Assembly: GCA_021186555.1 (NCBI GenBank)
Contig: JAJKFL010000006.1
Coordinates: 46,386,138-46,450,137 of the forward strand
Origin: Reticulitermes speratus
Taxonomy: Eukaryota; Arthropoda; Insecta; Blattodea; Rhinotermitidae
Length of the DNA: 64,000 nucleotides
Direction: 5' to 3'
Shown: in pieces, positions 10,500-21,690 of the stretch
How positions within the stretch are numbered: position 1 is the stretch's first letter
How the letters are laid out: each line of letters starts with the position of its first letter
Notes under the pieces: generated by a model
Told to the model about the DNA's origin: nothing
Databases searched by the model: none
Seen by the model: the letters and a program-made list of their open reading frames with translations, nothing else
Translations under genes and position numbers: made by a program

Positions 10500-10865
10500 C
10501 ATTCACGCCCTTCGTTTGATTATCATCGTGGATGTGCTTGCTACCATTGTTTACTCTCTGTGTCATTTCATGACACGCTGAAATCCCACTAAGCCAACAT
10601 CAAAATCTCTATCAATTTGGTGGGGAATTTATATGTGGGAAAAGTATTTTGCACATACAATCCGCACCACGCCAAAAAGTCTCAAATTTCGTTGACTTTG
10701 CACGTCAACTTATCACCTGAATAGCTTCTGACTGATTGTATGATGCTTATGCAATATGCTGCGTGTCACTGCTACTATGAGTGTTGCTTGTTTAACACTC
10801 AGTTACACAACATTACTTACTGAACATGCCTCGTATTTCACTCCCATGAGCAATGACGAGTCAAA
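10500..10865. other. Unique non-genic stretch
   Basis: No gene supported; the 80-codon frame starting at 10756 runs into the satellite end and is not considered real. Confidence 0.5.
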
Positions 10866-11961
10866 AGTCCAGTGGTCACTATATATATCACCAGGTTTAA
10901 CATTCAAAAATTCTACGTTTTGCCCACACAGTGTATTTATGTGTTTTGTGTGGATCTCAGAACAAACAGCGATTATTTCACTGTACAACATTAACTGACT
11001 GGTTTGTATAACTGAGACGGAGTGTGTTTACTGCGCGGTACGGACTGTATTTATGTGTTTTGTGTGGATCTCAGAACAAACAGCGATTATTTCACTGTAC
11101 AGCATTAACTGACTGGTTTGTATAACTGAGACGGAGTGTGTTTACTGCGCGGTACGGACTGGATCTTTATATGTAATTTAACCCTCTAAAGCCCAATGGT
11201 TACTATACGTACCACAAGTTTAACATTCAGCAATTCTACGTTCTGCCCACACAGTGTATTTATGTGTTTTGTGTGGATCTCAGAACAAACAGCGATTATT
11301 TCACTGTACAACATTAACTGACTGGTTTGTATAACTGAGACGGAGTGTGTTTACTGCGCGGTACGGACTGTATTTATGTGTTTTGTGTGGATCTCAGAAC
11401 AAACAGCGATTATTTCACTGTACAACATTAACTGACTTGTTTGTATAACTGAGACAGCGTGTGTTTACTGCGCGGTACGGACTGAATTTATGTGTTTTGT
11501 GTGGATCTGAGAACAAACAGCGATTATTTCACTGTACAACATTAACTGACTGGTTTGTATAACTCAGACGAAGTGTGTTTATTGCGCGGTACGGACTGTA
11601 TTTATGTGTTTTGTGTGGGTCTCAGAACAAACAGCGATTATTCACTGTACAACATTAACTGACTGGTTTGTATAACTGAGACGGAGTGTGTTTACTGCGC
11701 GGTACGGACTGAATTTATGTGTTTTTGTGTGGATCTCAGAACAAACAGCGATTATTTCACTGTACAGCATTAACTGACTGGTTTGTATAACTGAGACGGA
11801 GTGTGTTTACTGCGCGGTACGGACTGTATTTATGTGTTTTGTGTGGATCTCAGAACAAACAGCGATTATTTCACTGTACAGCATTAACTGACTGGTTTGT
11901 ATAACTGAGACGGAGTGTGTTTACTGCGCGGTACGGACTGAATATTTATATGTAATTTCAG
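10866..11961 (+). repeat. 114-bp satellite array A2: two elements joined R to L
   Basis: A diverged L module (10866-10930) is followed by about two monomers, an R end at 11158-11177, TTAA (11178-11181), a new L module (11182-11255), about six monomers and a second R end finishing at TTAA (11962-11965). It is thus two element copies back to back, sharing one TTAA. A second TTAA followed by CCTCTAAAGG at 11968 hints at a third, degraded L start. Monomer variants include gacgaagtg and gagaacaaac. Confidence 0.92.
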
Positions 11962-11971
11962 TTAATGTTAA

Positions 11972-12718
11972 CCTCTAAAGGTTTACACAAATAATGATAT
12001 GTGGTACATCTGGGCATTTTTATATTAACAGCTTATCTACGTACCAATTTTAAATCACCCCTCTCTCCATACACATTATAACAAAAGCTTCTCACCTACC
12101 CGTCCCCTGTAGACAGGGCTTGCTTTCCTGTTGGGGGAAGTGTGTCTGTCTCTTGCTCTCCTATGCCCAATCGATACTCGGCAACATGATATTATCCGGC
12201 CAGGAATTCCAAGCTCTGCATTCCGTAGGCTATGGAACGTGGGGTAGTTATCCTGGATCACCCCCGGGACACCTGACCCCTCTTCGCTGTTTTGAAGCCT
12301 ATATACCTACCACCATCGCCTCGGTCTACGCTGACACAAATATTTAATCAGGAAGCCCGGGCTGTGGTGCCGAATGATGGCGGTGGGAGACGTTACGGCC
12401 AAGTGAAAGTGAGCGACTAATTATACGGCTTGTGACACGGCGAGTTAGGCCGTGACACTTCGACATGATGCGTGCGTGCTGCGTAGCATCTTATTAATTG
12501 CTGGCGCTTAAAAGCGTCTGGGTTCGTGGCTACTTGTAACTTAGTTCTTTTGAGTTAATATTCAAGGCGAGAAAGCTGGTAGCTTGGATATTAATTGTTA
12601 TTAACATTTTCTTTCTAATTTAAAAAATTGTATTTAAAATAAATTCTGTGCGTTTTTTGTATACAGATGTATTTCATTGTTTTCCGAGACTTTTGTATAA
12701 TTATGCTAAATAAACTAG
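11972..12718. other. Non-genic stretch
   Basis: Includes a GC-richer part (12080-12460) with short frames on both strands (75 and 61 codons) that I cannot assign. A 12-bp imperfect inverted repeat (12555-12566 and 12583-12594) is present. No gene supported. Confidence 0.45.
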
Positions 12719-12994
12719 CAATTATGATTTCTTTTCAATGGCTCGACAACCCCTTGGGGGCCTAGGCCGCCTCATTTTTCGAGGCTTAACGATCACACTC
12801 AGACACACCACATTTGGTAGGACTCCTCTGGACGAGGGATCAGCCCGTCGCAGAGACCTCTAACAACACACAACACCCACAAGAGACAGACATGAATGCC
12901 CTCGGCGGGATTCGAACCCGCAATCCCAGTAAGCGAGCGACCTTAAACCCACGTCTTAGACCGCGCGGCCACTGCGATCGGCCACAATTATGAT
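12719..12994 (-). mobile_element. tRNA-derived SINE (family A) with 10-bp target-site duplication
   Basis: Minus-strand SINE occupying 12729-12984. Head: GCCGATCGCAGTGGCCGCGC, then B box GGTTCGAATCCCGCC. Body: CATGTCTGTCTCTTGTG, TGTTGTGTGTTG, GCGACGGGCTGATC and CCAGAGGAGTCCTACC. It ends with GGGGTTGTCGAGCCATTG and a short A-rich tail. CAATTATGAT repeats at 12719-12728 and 12985-12994. Best-preserved of five copies in this window (others at 17482, 38203, 55036 and 58332) and the one that defines full length, about 256 bp. Confidence 0.93.
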
Positions 12995-14015
12995 AGTAGC
13001 ATTAGTATTTATTGTGTTCAACCGCAAGACGCCTTCTCCTGCAGAATTACGTCGTTACGCTACAACAAACAATGATTTAAAGTAAAAAGAATTATCTCAA
13101 TCACAAAGAATGTCCTTCTTGGTCGGTACCAAAACACCCTCTAAACAACGGACACGACTGTCAGGTGTTGCACTGTCTTGCTACAAACAAAGGGCACAGC
13201 TTGTCTTACAACGGTCACGTTGTCAGACGTGACATATGCGTGAATTAACGTTTTAAAGAAAAAATGGCTCCAACAATTTTGTCGCACTCATAGCACACCA
13301 CACACCCAACTTTGCTGAAATGGAATTCAGATGACACAAAATAATGATAACCTTTGCGATATGCGGCTTAGGAAAGAGCCGATGAGTGAGCTAGGCTTTG
13401 TAAGTTACGTGAGCTAACGGAAAGTGACTGACGACAGTTGTGAGATAAAATAATGTTGCTAGTCTTCAGCTGTTTTGTTTGGCAGAGTCTCGATACAGGA
13501 AACTGTGTGCTTCGTTGTGGGTTTATTTTGGGTTAGTTAATTTGTATGCTCGCTTTGTGCCCAATAATTAAGAATGCGGGGAAATATACCTCCACTTTTT
13601 CCTACGCCTTTATATCGTGGTGCTTAATTAAGCACACGCATAACTTACGCTTGCTTTACTCTTTACCACAAGCACAAACTACAGGAGGTGCAAGAAAGTA
13701 AGAACTGGAAGTTACGAGTTTATAATTCAGCTCAAAACCTTGCAGACGGATTTGCTTACTCAGAGGAACGAAGAACTTTAAGCTACCCACAGTTTACTGA
13801 CAGAAACTGACAAATTTTTACATCATAATTATTTTCCGTTACGTAACGGCTGTTGGCTTCGATGAAATTTTCGTTGAATGTGAATATCGAAATTTTAAAC
13901 ACCTGCAATATGTCTTTTGATTTTGAAAAGTCCCTCGAAGATCGTATCATGTGATCGCCATCATTATTGTTATCAGCACCTCAAATTTGGGGAAAAAAAT
14001 TTAATTAGCTGTGTA
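12995..14015. other. Unique non-genic stretch, about 1 kb
   Basis: No gene, RNA or repeat recognised. Confidence 0.5.
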
Positions 14016-16682
14016 GCGGCTGTAGGAAGACACATACATACATAGCAGTACAGTCAAGACGGCTGTAGGAAGGCACATATATAGCAGTACAGTCAAGACG
14101 GCTGTAGGAAGGCACATATATAGCAGTACAGTCAAGACGGCTGTAGGAAGGCACATATATAGCAGTACAGTCAAGACGGCTGTAGGAAGGCACATATATA
14201 GCAGTACAGTCAAGACGGCTGTAGGAAGGCACATACATACATACATAGCAGTACAGTCAAGACGGCTGTAGGAAGACACATATATAGCAGTACAGTCAAG
14301 ACGGCTGTAGGAAGACACATACATAGCAGTACAGTCAAGACGGCTGTAGGAAGACACATACATACATAGCAGTACAGTCAAGACGGCTGTAGGAAGACAC
14401 ATATATAGCAGTACAGTCAAGACGGCTGTAGGAAGACACATACATAGCAGTACAGTCAAGACGGCTGTAGGAAGACACATACATAGCAGTACAGTCAAGA
14501 CGGCTGTAGGAAGACACATATATAGCAGTACAGTCAAGACGGCTGTAGGAAGACACATACATACATAGCAGTACAGTCAAGACGGCTGTAGGAAGACACA
14601 TATATAGCAGTACAGTCAAGACGGCTGTAGGAAGACACATATATAGCAGTACAGTCAAGACGGCTGTAGGAAGACACATACATACATAGCAGTACAGTCA
14701 AGACGGCTGTAGGAAGACACATATATAGCAGTACAGTCAAGACGGCTGTAGGAAGACACATATATAGCAGTACAGTCAAGACGGCTGTAGGAAGACACAT
14801 ACATACATAGCAGTACAGTCAAGACGGCTGTAGGAAGACACATATATAGCAGTACAGTCAAGACGGCTGTAGGAAGACACATACTAGCAGTACAGTCAAG
14901 ACGGCTGTAGGAAAACACATACATAGCAGTACAGTCAAGACGGCTGTAGGAAGACACATATATAGCAGTACAGTCAAGACGGCTGTAGGAAGACACATAT
15001 ATAGCAGTACAGTCAAGACGGCTGTAGGAAGACACATACATAGCAGTACAGTCAAGACGGCTGTAGGAAGACACATACATAGCAGTACAGTCAAGACGGC
15101 TGTAGGAAGACACATACATAGCAGTACAGTCAAGACGGCTGTAGGAAGACACATACATAGCAGTACAGTCAAGACGGCTGTAGGAAGACACATACATAGC
15201 AGTACAGTCAAGACGGCTGTAGGAAGACACATATATAGCAGTACAGTCAAGACGGCTGTAGGAAGACACATATATAGCAGTACAGTCAAGACGGCTGTAG
15301 GAAGACACATACATAGCAGTACAGTCAAGACGGCTGTAGGAAGACACATACATAGCAGTACAGTCAAGACGGCTGTAGGAAGACACATATATAGCAGTAC
15401 AGTAAAGACGGCTGTAGGAAGACACATACATAGCAGTACAGTCAAGACGGCTGTAGGAAGACACATATATAGCAGTACAGTCAAGACGGCTGTAGGAAGA
15501 CACATACATAGCAGTACAGTCAAGACGGCTGTAGGAAGACACATATATAGCAGTACAGTCAAGACGGCTGTAGAAGCACATACATAGCAGTACAGTCAAG
15601 ACGGCTGTAGGAAGACACATACATAGCAGTACAGTCAAGACGGCTGTAGGAAGACACATATATAGCAGTACAGTCAAGACGGCTGTAGAAGACACATACA
15701 TACATAGCAGTACAGTCAAGACGGCTGTAGGAAGACACATATATAGCAGTACAGTCAAGACGGCTGTAGGAAGACACATACATAGCAGTACAGTCAAGAC
15801 GGCTGTAGGAAGACACATACATAGCAGTACAGTCAAGACGGCTGTAGGAAGACACATATATAGCAGTACAGTCAAGACGGCTGTAGGAAGACACATACAT
15901 AGCAGTACAGTCAAGACGGCTGTAGGAAGACACATACATACATAGCAGTACAGTCAAGACGGCTGTAGGAAGACACATATATAGCAGTACAGTCAAGACG
16001 GCTGTAGGAAGACACATACATAGCAGTACAGTCAAGACGGCTGTAGGAAGACACATACATAGCAGTACAGTCAAGACGGCTGTAGGAAGACACATATATA
16101 GCAGTACAGTCAAGACGGCTGTAGGAAGACACATACATACATAGCAGTACAGTCAAGACGGCTGTAGGAAGACACATATATAGCAGTACAGTCAAGACGG
16201 CTGTAGGAAGACACATATATAGCAGTACAGTCAAGACGGCTGTAGGAAGACACATACATACATAGCAGTACAGTCAAGACGGCTGTAGGAAGACACATAT
16301 ATAGCAGTACAGTCAAGACGGCTGTAGGAAGACACATATATAGCAGTACAGTCAAGACGGCTGTAGGAAGACACATACATACATAGCAGTACAGTCAAGA
16401 CGGCTGTAGGAAGACACATATATAGCAGTACAGTCAAGACGGCTGTAGGAAGACACATATATAGCAGTACAGTCAAGACGGCTGTAGGAAGACACATACA
16501 TACATAGCAGTACAGTCAAGACGGCTGTAGGAAGACACATATATAGCAGTACAGTCAAGACGGCTGTAGGAAGACACATATATAGCAGTACAGTCAAGAC
16601 GGCTGTAGGAAGACACATACATACATATGCAGTACAGTCAAGACGGCTGTAGGAAGACACATATATAGCAGTACAGTCAAGC
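14016..16682 (-). repeat. 39/43-bp minisatellite, about 66 copies
   Basis: Unit: gctgtaggaagacacatatatagcagtacagtcaagacg in two pieces (gctgtaggaagacacata, tatagcagtacagtcaagacg less one overlap), 39 bp. Variants are acatacatag (39 bp) and acatacatacatag (43 bp, +4). The left edge (14060-14240) has aggcac instead of agacac. Occasional one-base losses occur at 15573, 15688 and 14884. Between 16110 and 16620 the order 39, 39, 43 repeats as a 121-bp trimer. Minus-strand frames (CLPTAVLTVLL, SSYSRLDCTA) are artefacts of the 39-bp period. Confidence 0.97.
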
Positions 16683-17036
16683 AGAAAAGCGACAAATTTT
16701 AGTGCCAAAAGAAACCAATAAACCATCCATAAACGCTCGACTTGTTGGCAGGCAGTTCCATATACTTACCTGGTTATTATTTACAACAGCGAAGATTATA
16801 TTTCTGTATATTTTAATTTACATATATTTTGAAAACAAACACGAAAACAAAATATTCGAGACCTAAAAGTAGCAAATTTGCCTTAAGTTCAAAACGTTCT
16901 AATTTTCTATTTAAGAATCAACTCCGATATGTTACGTGTCTCTCCCAAATATCTCAAGTTTGTCGCACTTGAATGATGCATTATATATCGTTATGTCTAA
17001 TCGTCTTTCCTTCCGATCTCCAGACATGACCATGTA
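16683..17036. other. Unique non-genic stretch
   Basis: AT-rich, nothing recognised. Confidence 0.5.
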
Positions 17037-17408
17037 CAGATAGGACCCGTTTTACGACAGGGTTAGGTTCCAGCAAAACAGGGTCGTATAATGAAAAGTC
17101 GTAAAACGAGACCAAAATGGACCCGTTTTACGACAGGGTTAGGTTCCAGCAAAACAGGGTCGTATAATGAAGAGTCGTAAAACGAGACCAAAATGGACCC
17201 GTTTTACGACAGGGTTAGGTTCCAGCAAAACAGGATCGTAAAGTGAAAAGTCGTAAAACGAGACCAAAATATAATGTAACTGAATGAGATAGGTTCCAAA
17301 ATTCCTAAAATTTTTCCAAGTATGTACTAATATTTAAGGTAATATTTGAAACAGTCGTTAATGTGAAAAGTCGTAAAATGGACCGTCGTAGAACGGGACC
17401 TACCTGTA
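17035..17408 (+). mobile_element. pogo/Tigger-like MITE with TA duplication and internal 76-bp repeats
   Basis: Element 17037-17406 is flanked by TA on both sides. Its termini are imperfect inverted repeats: CAGATAGGACCCGTTTTACG on the left and the complement of CGTAGAACGGGACCTACCTG on the right. A 76-bp unit starting at GACCCGTTTTACGACAGGG is present three times (17044, 17120, 17196). Each unit ends with GTCGTAAAACGAGACC, the complement of its own start, so the terminal motif has been multiplied inside. The CAG terminus, the GTCC/TTTTACGAC pattern and TA duplication fit pogo/Tigger non-autonomous elements. No transposase is encoded. Confidence 0.8.
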
Positions 17409-17481
17409 CTTAGTTATCTCAGCGTTTACTTCTAGACCAATCTACTTACTAGCGAGTAATTAAGCTTATGTCCTTCTTCAT

Positions 17482-17692
17482 AGTCTGTGCTAGGATTGCG
17501 GGTTCGAATCCCACCGGCGGCATGGATGTCTGTCTCTTGTGAGTGTTGTGTGTTGTCAGGTAGAGGTCTCTGCGACGGGCTGATCACTCGTCCAGAGGAG
17601 TCCTACAGACTGTGGTGTGTCTAAAGTGTGATCGTGAAGCCTCGATAATGAGGAGGCCTAGGCCCCCAAGGGGCTGTCGAGCCATTGGAAAA
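17482..17692 (+). mobile_element. 5'-truncated SINE family A copy
   Basis: Starts just before B box GGTTCGAATCCCACC and then follows the family A body to GGGGCTGTCGAGCCATTGG and an A8 tail. The A-box part of the head is missing, and I could not define a duplication. Confidence 0.88.
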
Positions 17693-17699
17693 AAAAGTA

Positions 17700-18130
17700 T
17701 GTACAGTAGCAAAAACCAAATATTTCTAACGGACCATTTTAAATATTATTATTTGTGATATACTTTAAAAAAATGAGAAAATTGACACAATAATATGCAT
17801 ATAAATTGATTTGCATGCCGTCCGATTGCTCCTGTTCACACTTCTGTCAAACGTCGCATTCAATTTTAGCATAAACACAGATTGTCTGTTCAAATACGTC
17901 AATCGTAGAAATATAATGCTGATGACAAATACCATTTCTGAGTGCATACAGTTATAATTGATATGTCATATTATTCGGCATTTAATTTGTTTCGTGTATG
18001 TCAAGTGTTTGCCTTCACATATTTATAAAACTTCGTGGCCGCAGATAAATGAGGCTGTGCAATGGATTTCAGTTGGAATTCAGAGACACACTCAAAACCT
18101 GAGAACGCTGTTTGTGTTCCGTGTGAATTG
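17700..18130. other. Unique non-genic stretch
   Basis: AT-rich. The plus frame starting at 18062 opens here but owes its length to the following array. Confidence 0.5.
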
Positions 18131-18132
18131 TC

Positions 18133-18700
18133 TAGTGCACACGTGTCCTTCGTAGAGCTAAAACACAATGCACAATTGTCTTGTCCACACGTGTCCTTCG
18201 TACAGCTCAAACACAATGCACAATTGTCTAGTCCACACGTGTCCTACGTACAGCTCAAACACAATGCACAATTGTCTAGTCCACACGTGTCCTTCGTACA
18301 GCTCAAACACAATGCACAATTGTCTAGTCCACACGTGTCCTACGTACAGCTCAAACACAATGCACAATTGTCTAGTGCACACGTGTCCTTCGTACAGCTC
18401 AAACACAATGCACAATTGTCTAGTGCACACGTGTCCTTCGTACAGCTCAAACACAATGCACAATTGTCTAGTCCACACGTGTCCTTCGTACAGCTCAAAC
18501 ACAATGCACAATTGTCTAGTGCACACGTGTCCTTCGTACAGCTCAAACACAATGCACAATTGTCTAGTGCACACGTGTCCTTCGTACAGCTCAAACACAA
18601 TGCACAATTGTCTAGTGCACACGTGTCCTTCGTACAGCTCAAACACAATGCACAATTGTCTAGTGCACACGTGTCCTTCGTACAGCTCAAACACAATCAT
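18133..18700 (+). repeat. 48-bp minisatellite, 12 copies
   Basis: Unit: tccacacgtgtccttcg, tacagctcaaacacaatg, cacaattgtctag (48 bp). Polymorphic at gtccac/gtgcac and cttcg/ctacg. The left-edge unit is diverged (gtagagctaa). Every unit contains a CACGTG E-box and a CAATTG. 48 bp is 16 codons, so frames on both strands stay open (217, 189 and 180 codons); I see no initiation context, signal or family match and treat them as artefacts. Confidence 0.96.
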
Positions 18701-19281
18701 ACACGTGCTCTATAACTTACTAATTTGTATAATCTGACTTCCCTTCATCATATTAACTACATCCGTGAACCAATTGTATTTTGGACTTTGTGCATCGTCT
18801 TTAATGTAATATATATAAATATATAAATCAAAACGTTTCGGAAGAACAGCCATTTTCCGAAACGTTGTGATTTTTATATCTATTTATAATTTTAAATATC
18901 ATTATATTTTTATTATAATTTATATAATTATAATTGTATTAAAACGATGGACAAGTCCATCGTTTTAATGCATCTTCATAGGCGTTCTTGACAAAGTAAA
19001 AAGACGCACTCCTTATGCAGAGAGAACGTCCGCCCGCTTGTAACCGCATGTAAATGGCTAAAACTTTGTGCGAGTTTTAATGAAACTTTGACGAACCGAC
19101 CCACTGACAGTCGGCTCAAAGGCATACGTAAATTCTTACCCAAACGATCCATACTCGTTGACAGGTTTTAGCAGATTTGCAATTCTTTGCAGATCTCACC
19201 TTAGTTCTGTTCAGTAATTTTGAGTTTTGTTCACATCGGCACAACTAAAGCCATACTTTATGTGAAGCGTCAAGGAAATAT
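18701..19281. other. Non-genic stretch with two hairpins
   Basis: AT-rich. Contains inverted repeats at 18824-18843/18854-18875 (around AAAACGTTTCGGAA) and a perfect 15-bp stem with a 2-nt loop at 18938-18969. 19005-19110 weakly resembles 1190-1260, probably an old dispersed repeat. Confidence 0.6.
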
Positions 19282-19552
19282 TTGCTTGTGTTTGCTGGTG
19301 TTTGCTTGTGTTTGATGGTGTTTGCTGGTGTTTTCTTTTGTTTACTTGTGTTTGCTTGTGTTTGCTGGTGTTAGCTTTTGTTTGCTTGTGTTTGCTTGTG
19401 TTTGCTTGTGTTTGCTTGTGTTTACTTGTGTTTGCTTGTGTTTGTTTTTGTTTGCTTGTGTTTACTTGTGTTTGCTTGTGTTTGCTTGTGTTTGCTTGTG
19501 TTTGCTTGTGTTTGCTTGTGTTTGCTTGTGCTTGCTTGTGTTTGCTTGTTTT
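19282..19552 (+). repeat. 10-bp minisatellite (tttgcttgtg), about 27 copies
   Basis: Regular 10-bp spacing, polymorphic at gctt/gctg/actt. All plus frames are open by lack of stop words; no gene. Confidence 0.95.
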
Positions 19553-19666
19553 TCTACGTTTTCGACCGGTTTGTATAGTATTTGGAAAAGAGGTATCTAC
19601 AAAAGGTAATTGAATGTTTGTGAGTTTCGTGAAAATCGGCGCAGGGGTAAATATACTTTACTTCAT

Positions 19667-20212
19667 TCATTCTGTAGTCTGTCTTACGACGGTCCGTAGC
19701 CTCTTCATTCTGTAATCTGTCTTACAACAGGTCCGTAGCCTCTTCATCCTGCAGTCTGTCTTACGACAGGTCCGTAGCCTCTTCATCCTGCAGTCTGTCT
19801 TACGACAGGTCCGTAGCCACTTCATTCTGTAGTCTGTCTTACAACAGGTCCGTAGCCTCTTCATTCTGCAGTCTGTCTTACGACAGGTCCGTAGCCTCTT
19901 CATTCTGTAATCTGTCTTACAACAGGTCCGTAGCCTCTTCATCCTGCAGTCTGTCTTACGACAGGTCCGTAGCCTCTTCATCCTGCAGTCTGTCTTACGA
20001 CAGGTCCGTAGCCACTTCATTCTGTAGTCTGTCTTACAACAGGTCCGTAGCCTCTTCATTCTGCAGTCTGTCTTACGGCAGCTCCGTAGCCTCTTCATCC
20101 TGCAGTCTGTCTTACGACAGGTCCGTAGCCTCTTCATCCTGCAGTCTGTCTTACGACAGGTCCGTAGCCTCTTCATTCTGTAGTCTGTCTTACGACAGGT
20201 CCGTAGCCTCTT
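19667..20212 (-). repeat. 39-bp retrotransposon 3'-end array, about 14 copies
   Basis: Minus-strand copies of the same 39-bp unit as 2172-3347, directly downstream of the retrotransposon ORF at 20173-20595. Variant units (tgtaat, cctgca, acaaca) recur in a block of about five units, indicating block duplication. Ends in (ATTC) repeats at 19665, the likely element 3' terminus. Confidence 0.95.
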
Positions 20213-20595
20213 CCAAAGCTAGTTCTCCACAGGGTGCGATCTAGTGTTTCCTCTTTCAATTTCCAGTATCTTTTCTTTTCCTTAAGGTCATCCAGTAGCT
20301 GTTTACGTCTTCTCCCTCGTCTTCCCTTCATTTCTATCCTTCCCTCTAACTTTCCTTCAATCACGTGTTTCAGAAGGCAGTTCCTACGCAAGATGTGACC
20401 AATCCAGTTAGCCTTTCTTCTTTTTATTGTATGTACGATATTCCTCTCCTCCTTCACTCTGTGTAATACTTCTTCATTTCTCACACGATCGGTCCAACTG
20501 ATCTTCTCCATTCTTCTCCAGCACCACATATCAAAACTTTCCAAATACTTCTGATCCACTTTCCAAAGTGTCCACGTTTCAGCACCACACAAAAC
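20173..20595 (-). pseudogene. 5'-truncated non-LTR retrotransposon ORF2, copy 2
   Basis: Minus-strand frame of about 139 codons from CGAETWTLWKVDQKYLESFD to GYGPVVRQTTE and stop, nearly identical to the protein at 1616-2219 (differences such as IEMKGRRGRR and ALDR to TLDR). Truncated at 20595 within the segment before CGAETW. RT catalytic motifs are absent. The frame is intact although non-autonomous. Confidence 0.87.
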
Positions 20596-20596
20596 A

Positions 20597-21130
20597 TTTT
20601 ACTAAACGCATGAATTTCTACCCTTAATTTTCACATTAATTTTCCGTTTTACGTGATGTTTGCTGTACGCAAGCTGCACATTTTGCCATTTAGTAAAATT
20701 TGGTACAGCGAAGGCCGCACTTTAATTTTGGTGTGAGCATAATCAAATTTGCATGTACTGCTCTAAAAACAGCTGTGCAATTCGTGCATTACGTCACGAA
20801 TTGCACAGCTGTCAGTCTTATTTAATGCAGTACACGAGGTTGTTGCTGAATGATGAATGAATTCAGAAACATAGACGCCTGTCTATTCTTATTACCTATT
20901 GCTGACGTCATTTTTCTATGTACGTATCTATCCCTGTTCCCCTATTTCATTGAAGCTTAACTATTTTGTTCTGCTAAAGTTGCAATCGTTGAGAACATGG
21001 GAACAGTAGGTCCGTCCGAAACGTCAATACCTACATACCAAACTACACGTTTCCACATCTTATTACAACTTAGTCTTCATATCTTATCCTGTCCAAGAGC
21101 ATTGTCATTTGTATAACGTGAAAGAGGAAG
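20597..21130. other. Non-genic stretch with an 18-bp perfect hairpin
   Basis: Stem 20769-20786 with 20795-20812, 8-nt loop. 21015-21040 holds GTCCGAAACGTCAATACC, reminiscent of the fold-back element motif. No gene. Confidence 0.6.
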
Positions 21131-21395
21131 CCGTTGTAGCTCAGTCATTGCATTTAATGCGCTACGGGCTGATGGGTCTGGCGTTCGTTTTCCGGCAAGG
21201 GCAAACAGTTTACTATATTCTCCAGAAAATGTCAAGAACAGCTCTGGAGTGTAACCAATGTCAACTGGAGATTCCTTACCTGGGTTAAAGCGGCCGAGGC
21301 ATGAAGCTGAGCACTTATTTGCACCTAATGTCGAGGAATGAGAGATGCTGTATCTCTGCTGTCAGAGTCAGCTTCTTTCTACTGTCAAATTCGGT
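21131..21395 (+). mobile_element. tRNA-derived SINE (family D), diverged
   Basis: Head GCCGTTGTAGCTCAGTCATT contains a tRNA A box. About 45 bp later GCGTTCGTTTTCC is a decayed B box. The following 190 bp has AAGAACAGCTCTGGAGTGTA and a body not shared with the other families here. No duplication found. Old copy. Confidence 0.5.
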
Positions 21396-21423
21396 ACTAT
21401 ATGTATATACTGATAAATGTCTA

Positions 21424-21690
21424 AGGTAAAGGTAATGTTACCCTTTACACGGCATGAATGTGGAGTGCGGGTATAGCTGCACTCGCTGTTAACCTCGTCA
21501 CCAGATGGATATGAGTGGTTAGCCTCATCATCCGGCCGCTTTGCACCCGATGGCCATTGCATAGGGGCTGAGTGCCCGTACAGGTATGAATTTTTTGGAA
21601 CAGAGAAAAGTCTCTTAACCCAGCCGGGATTCGAAGCCCGGATTGTCCAGCCTGTAGCATACTTACTATACTGACTATCACGGCTAGACT
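21424..21690 (-). mobile_element. tRNA-derived SINE (family C), copy 1
   Basis: Minus strand: head with GTCAGTATAGTAAGTATGC, then B box GGCTTCGAATCCCGG; body with CCGTACGGGCACTCAGCCCC-like sequence (GGGGCTGAGTGCC on plus) and CCGGCCGCTTTGCACC; tail of ttaccttt/ggtaaag hexamers (plus taaggtaaaggtaa at 21422). Members at 53730, 53945 and 56927 share the body words and tail. Confidence 0.75.

Noticed and set aside
12076-12347. Frames of 61 and 75 codons in a GC-richer stretch
   Set aside because: They overlap on opposite strands with no recognisable domain or start context.
14655-15935. 426-codon minus frame
   Set aside because: 39-bp array artefact, shifting frame at each 43-bp or shortened unit.
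18062-18737. 217- and 189-codon frames that resemble a secreted repeat protein
   Set aside because: 48-bp array artefact; open on both strands and in more than one frame, with no signal peptide.
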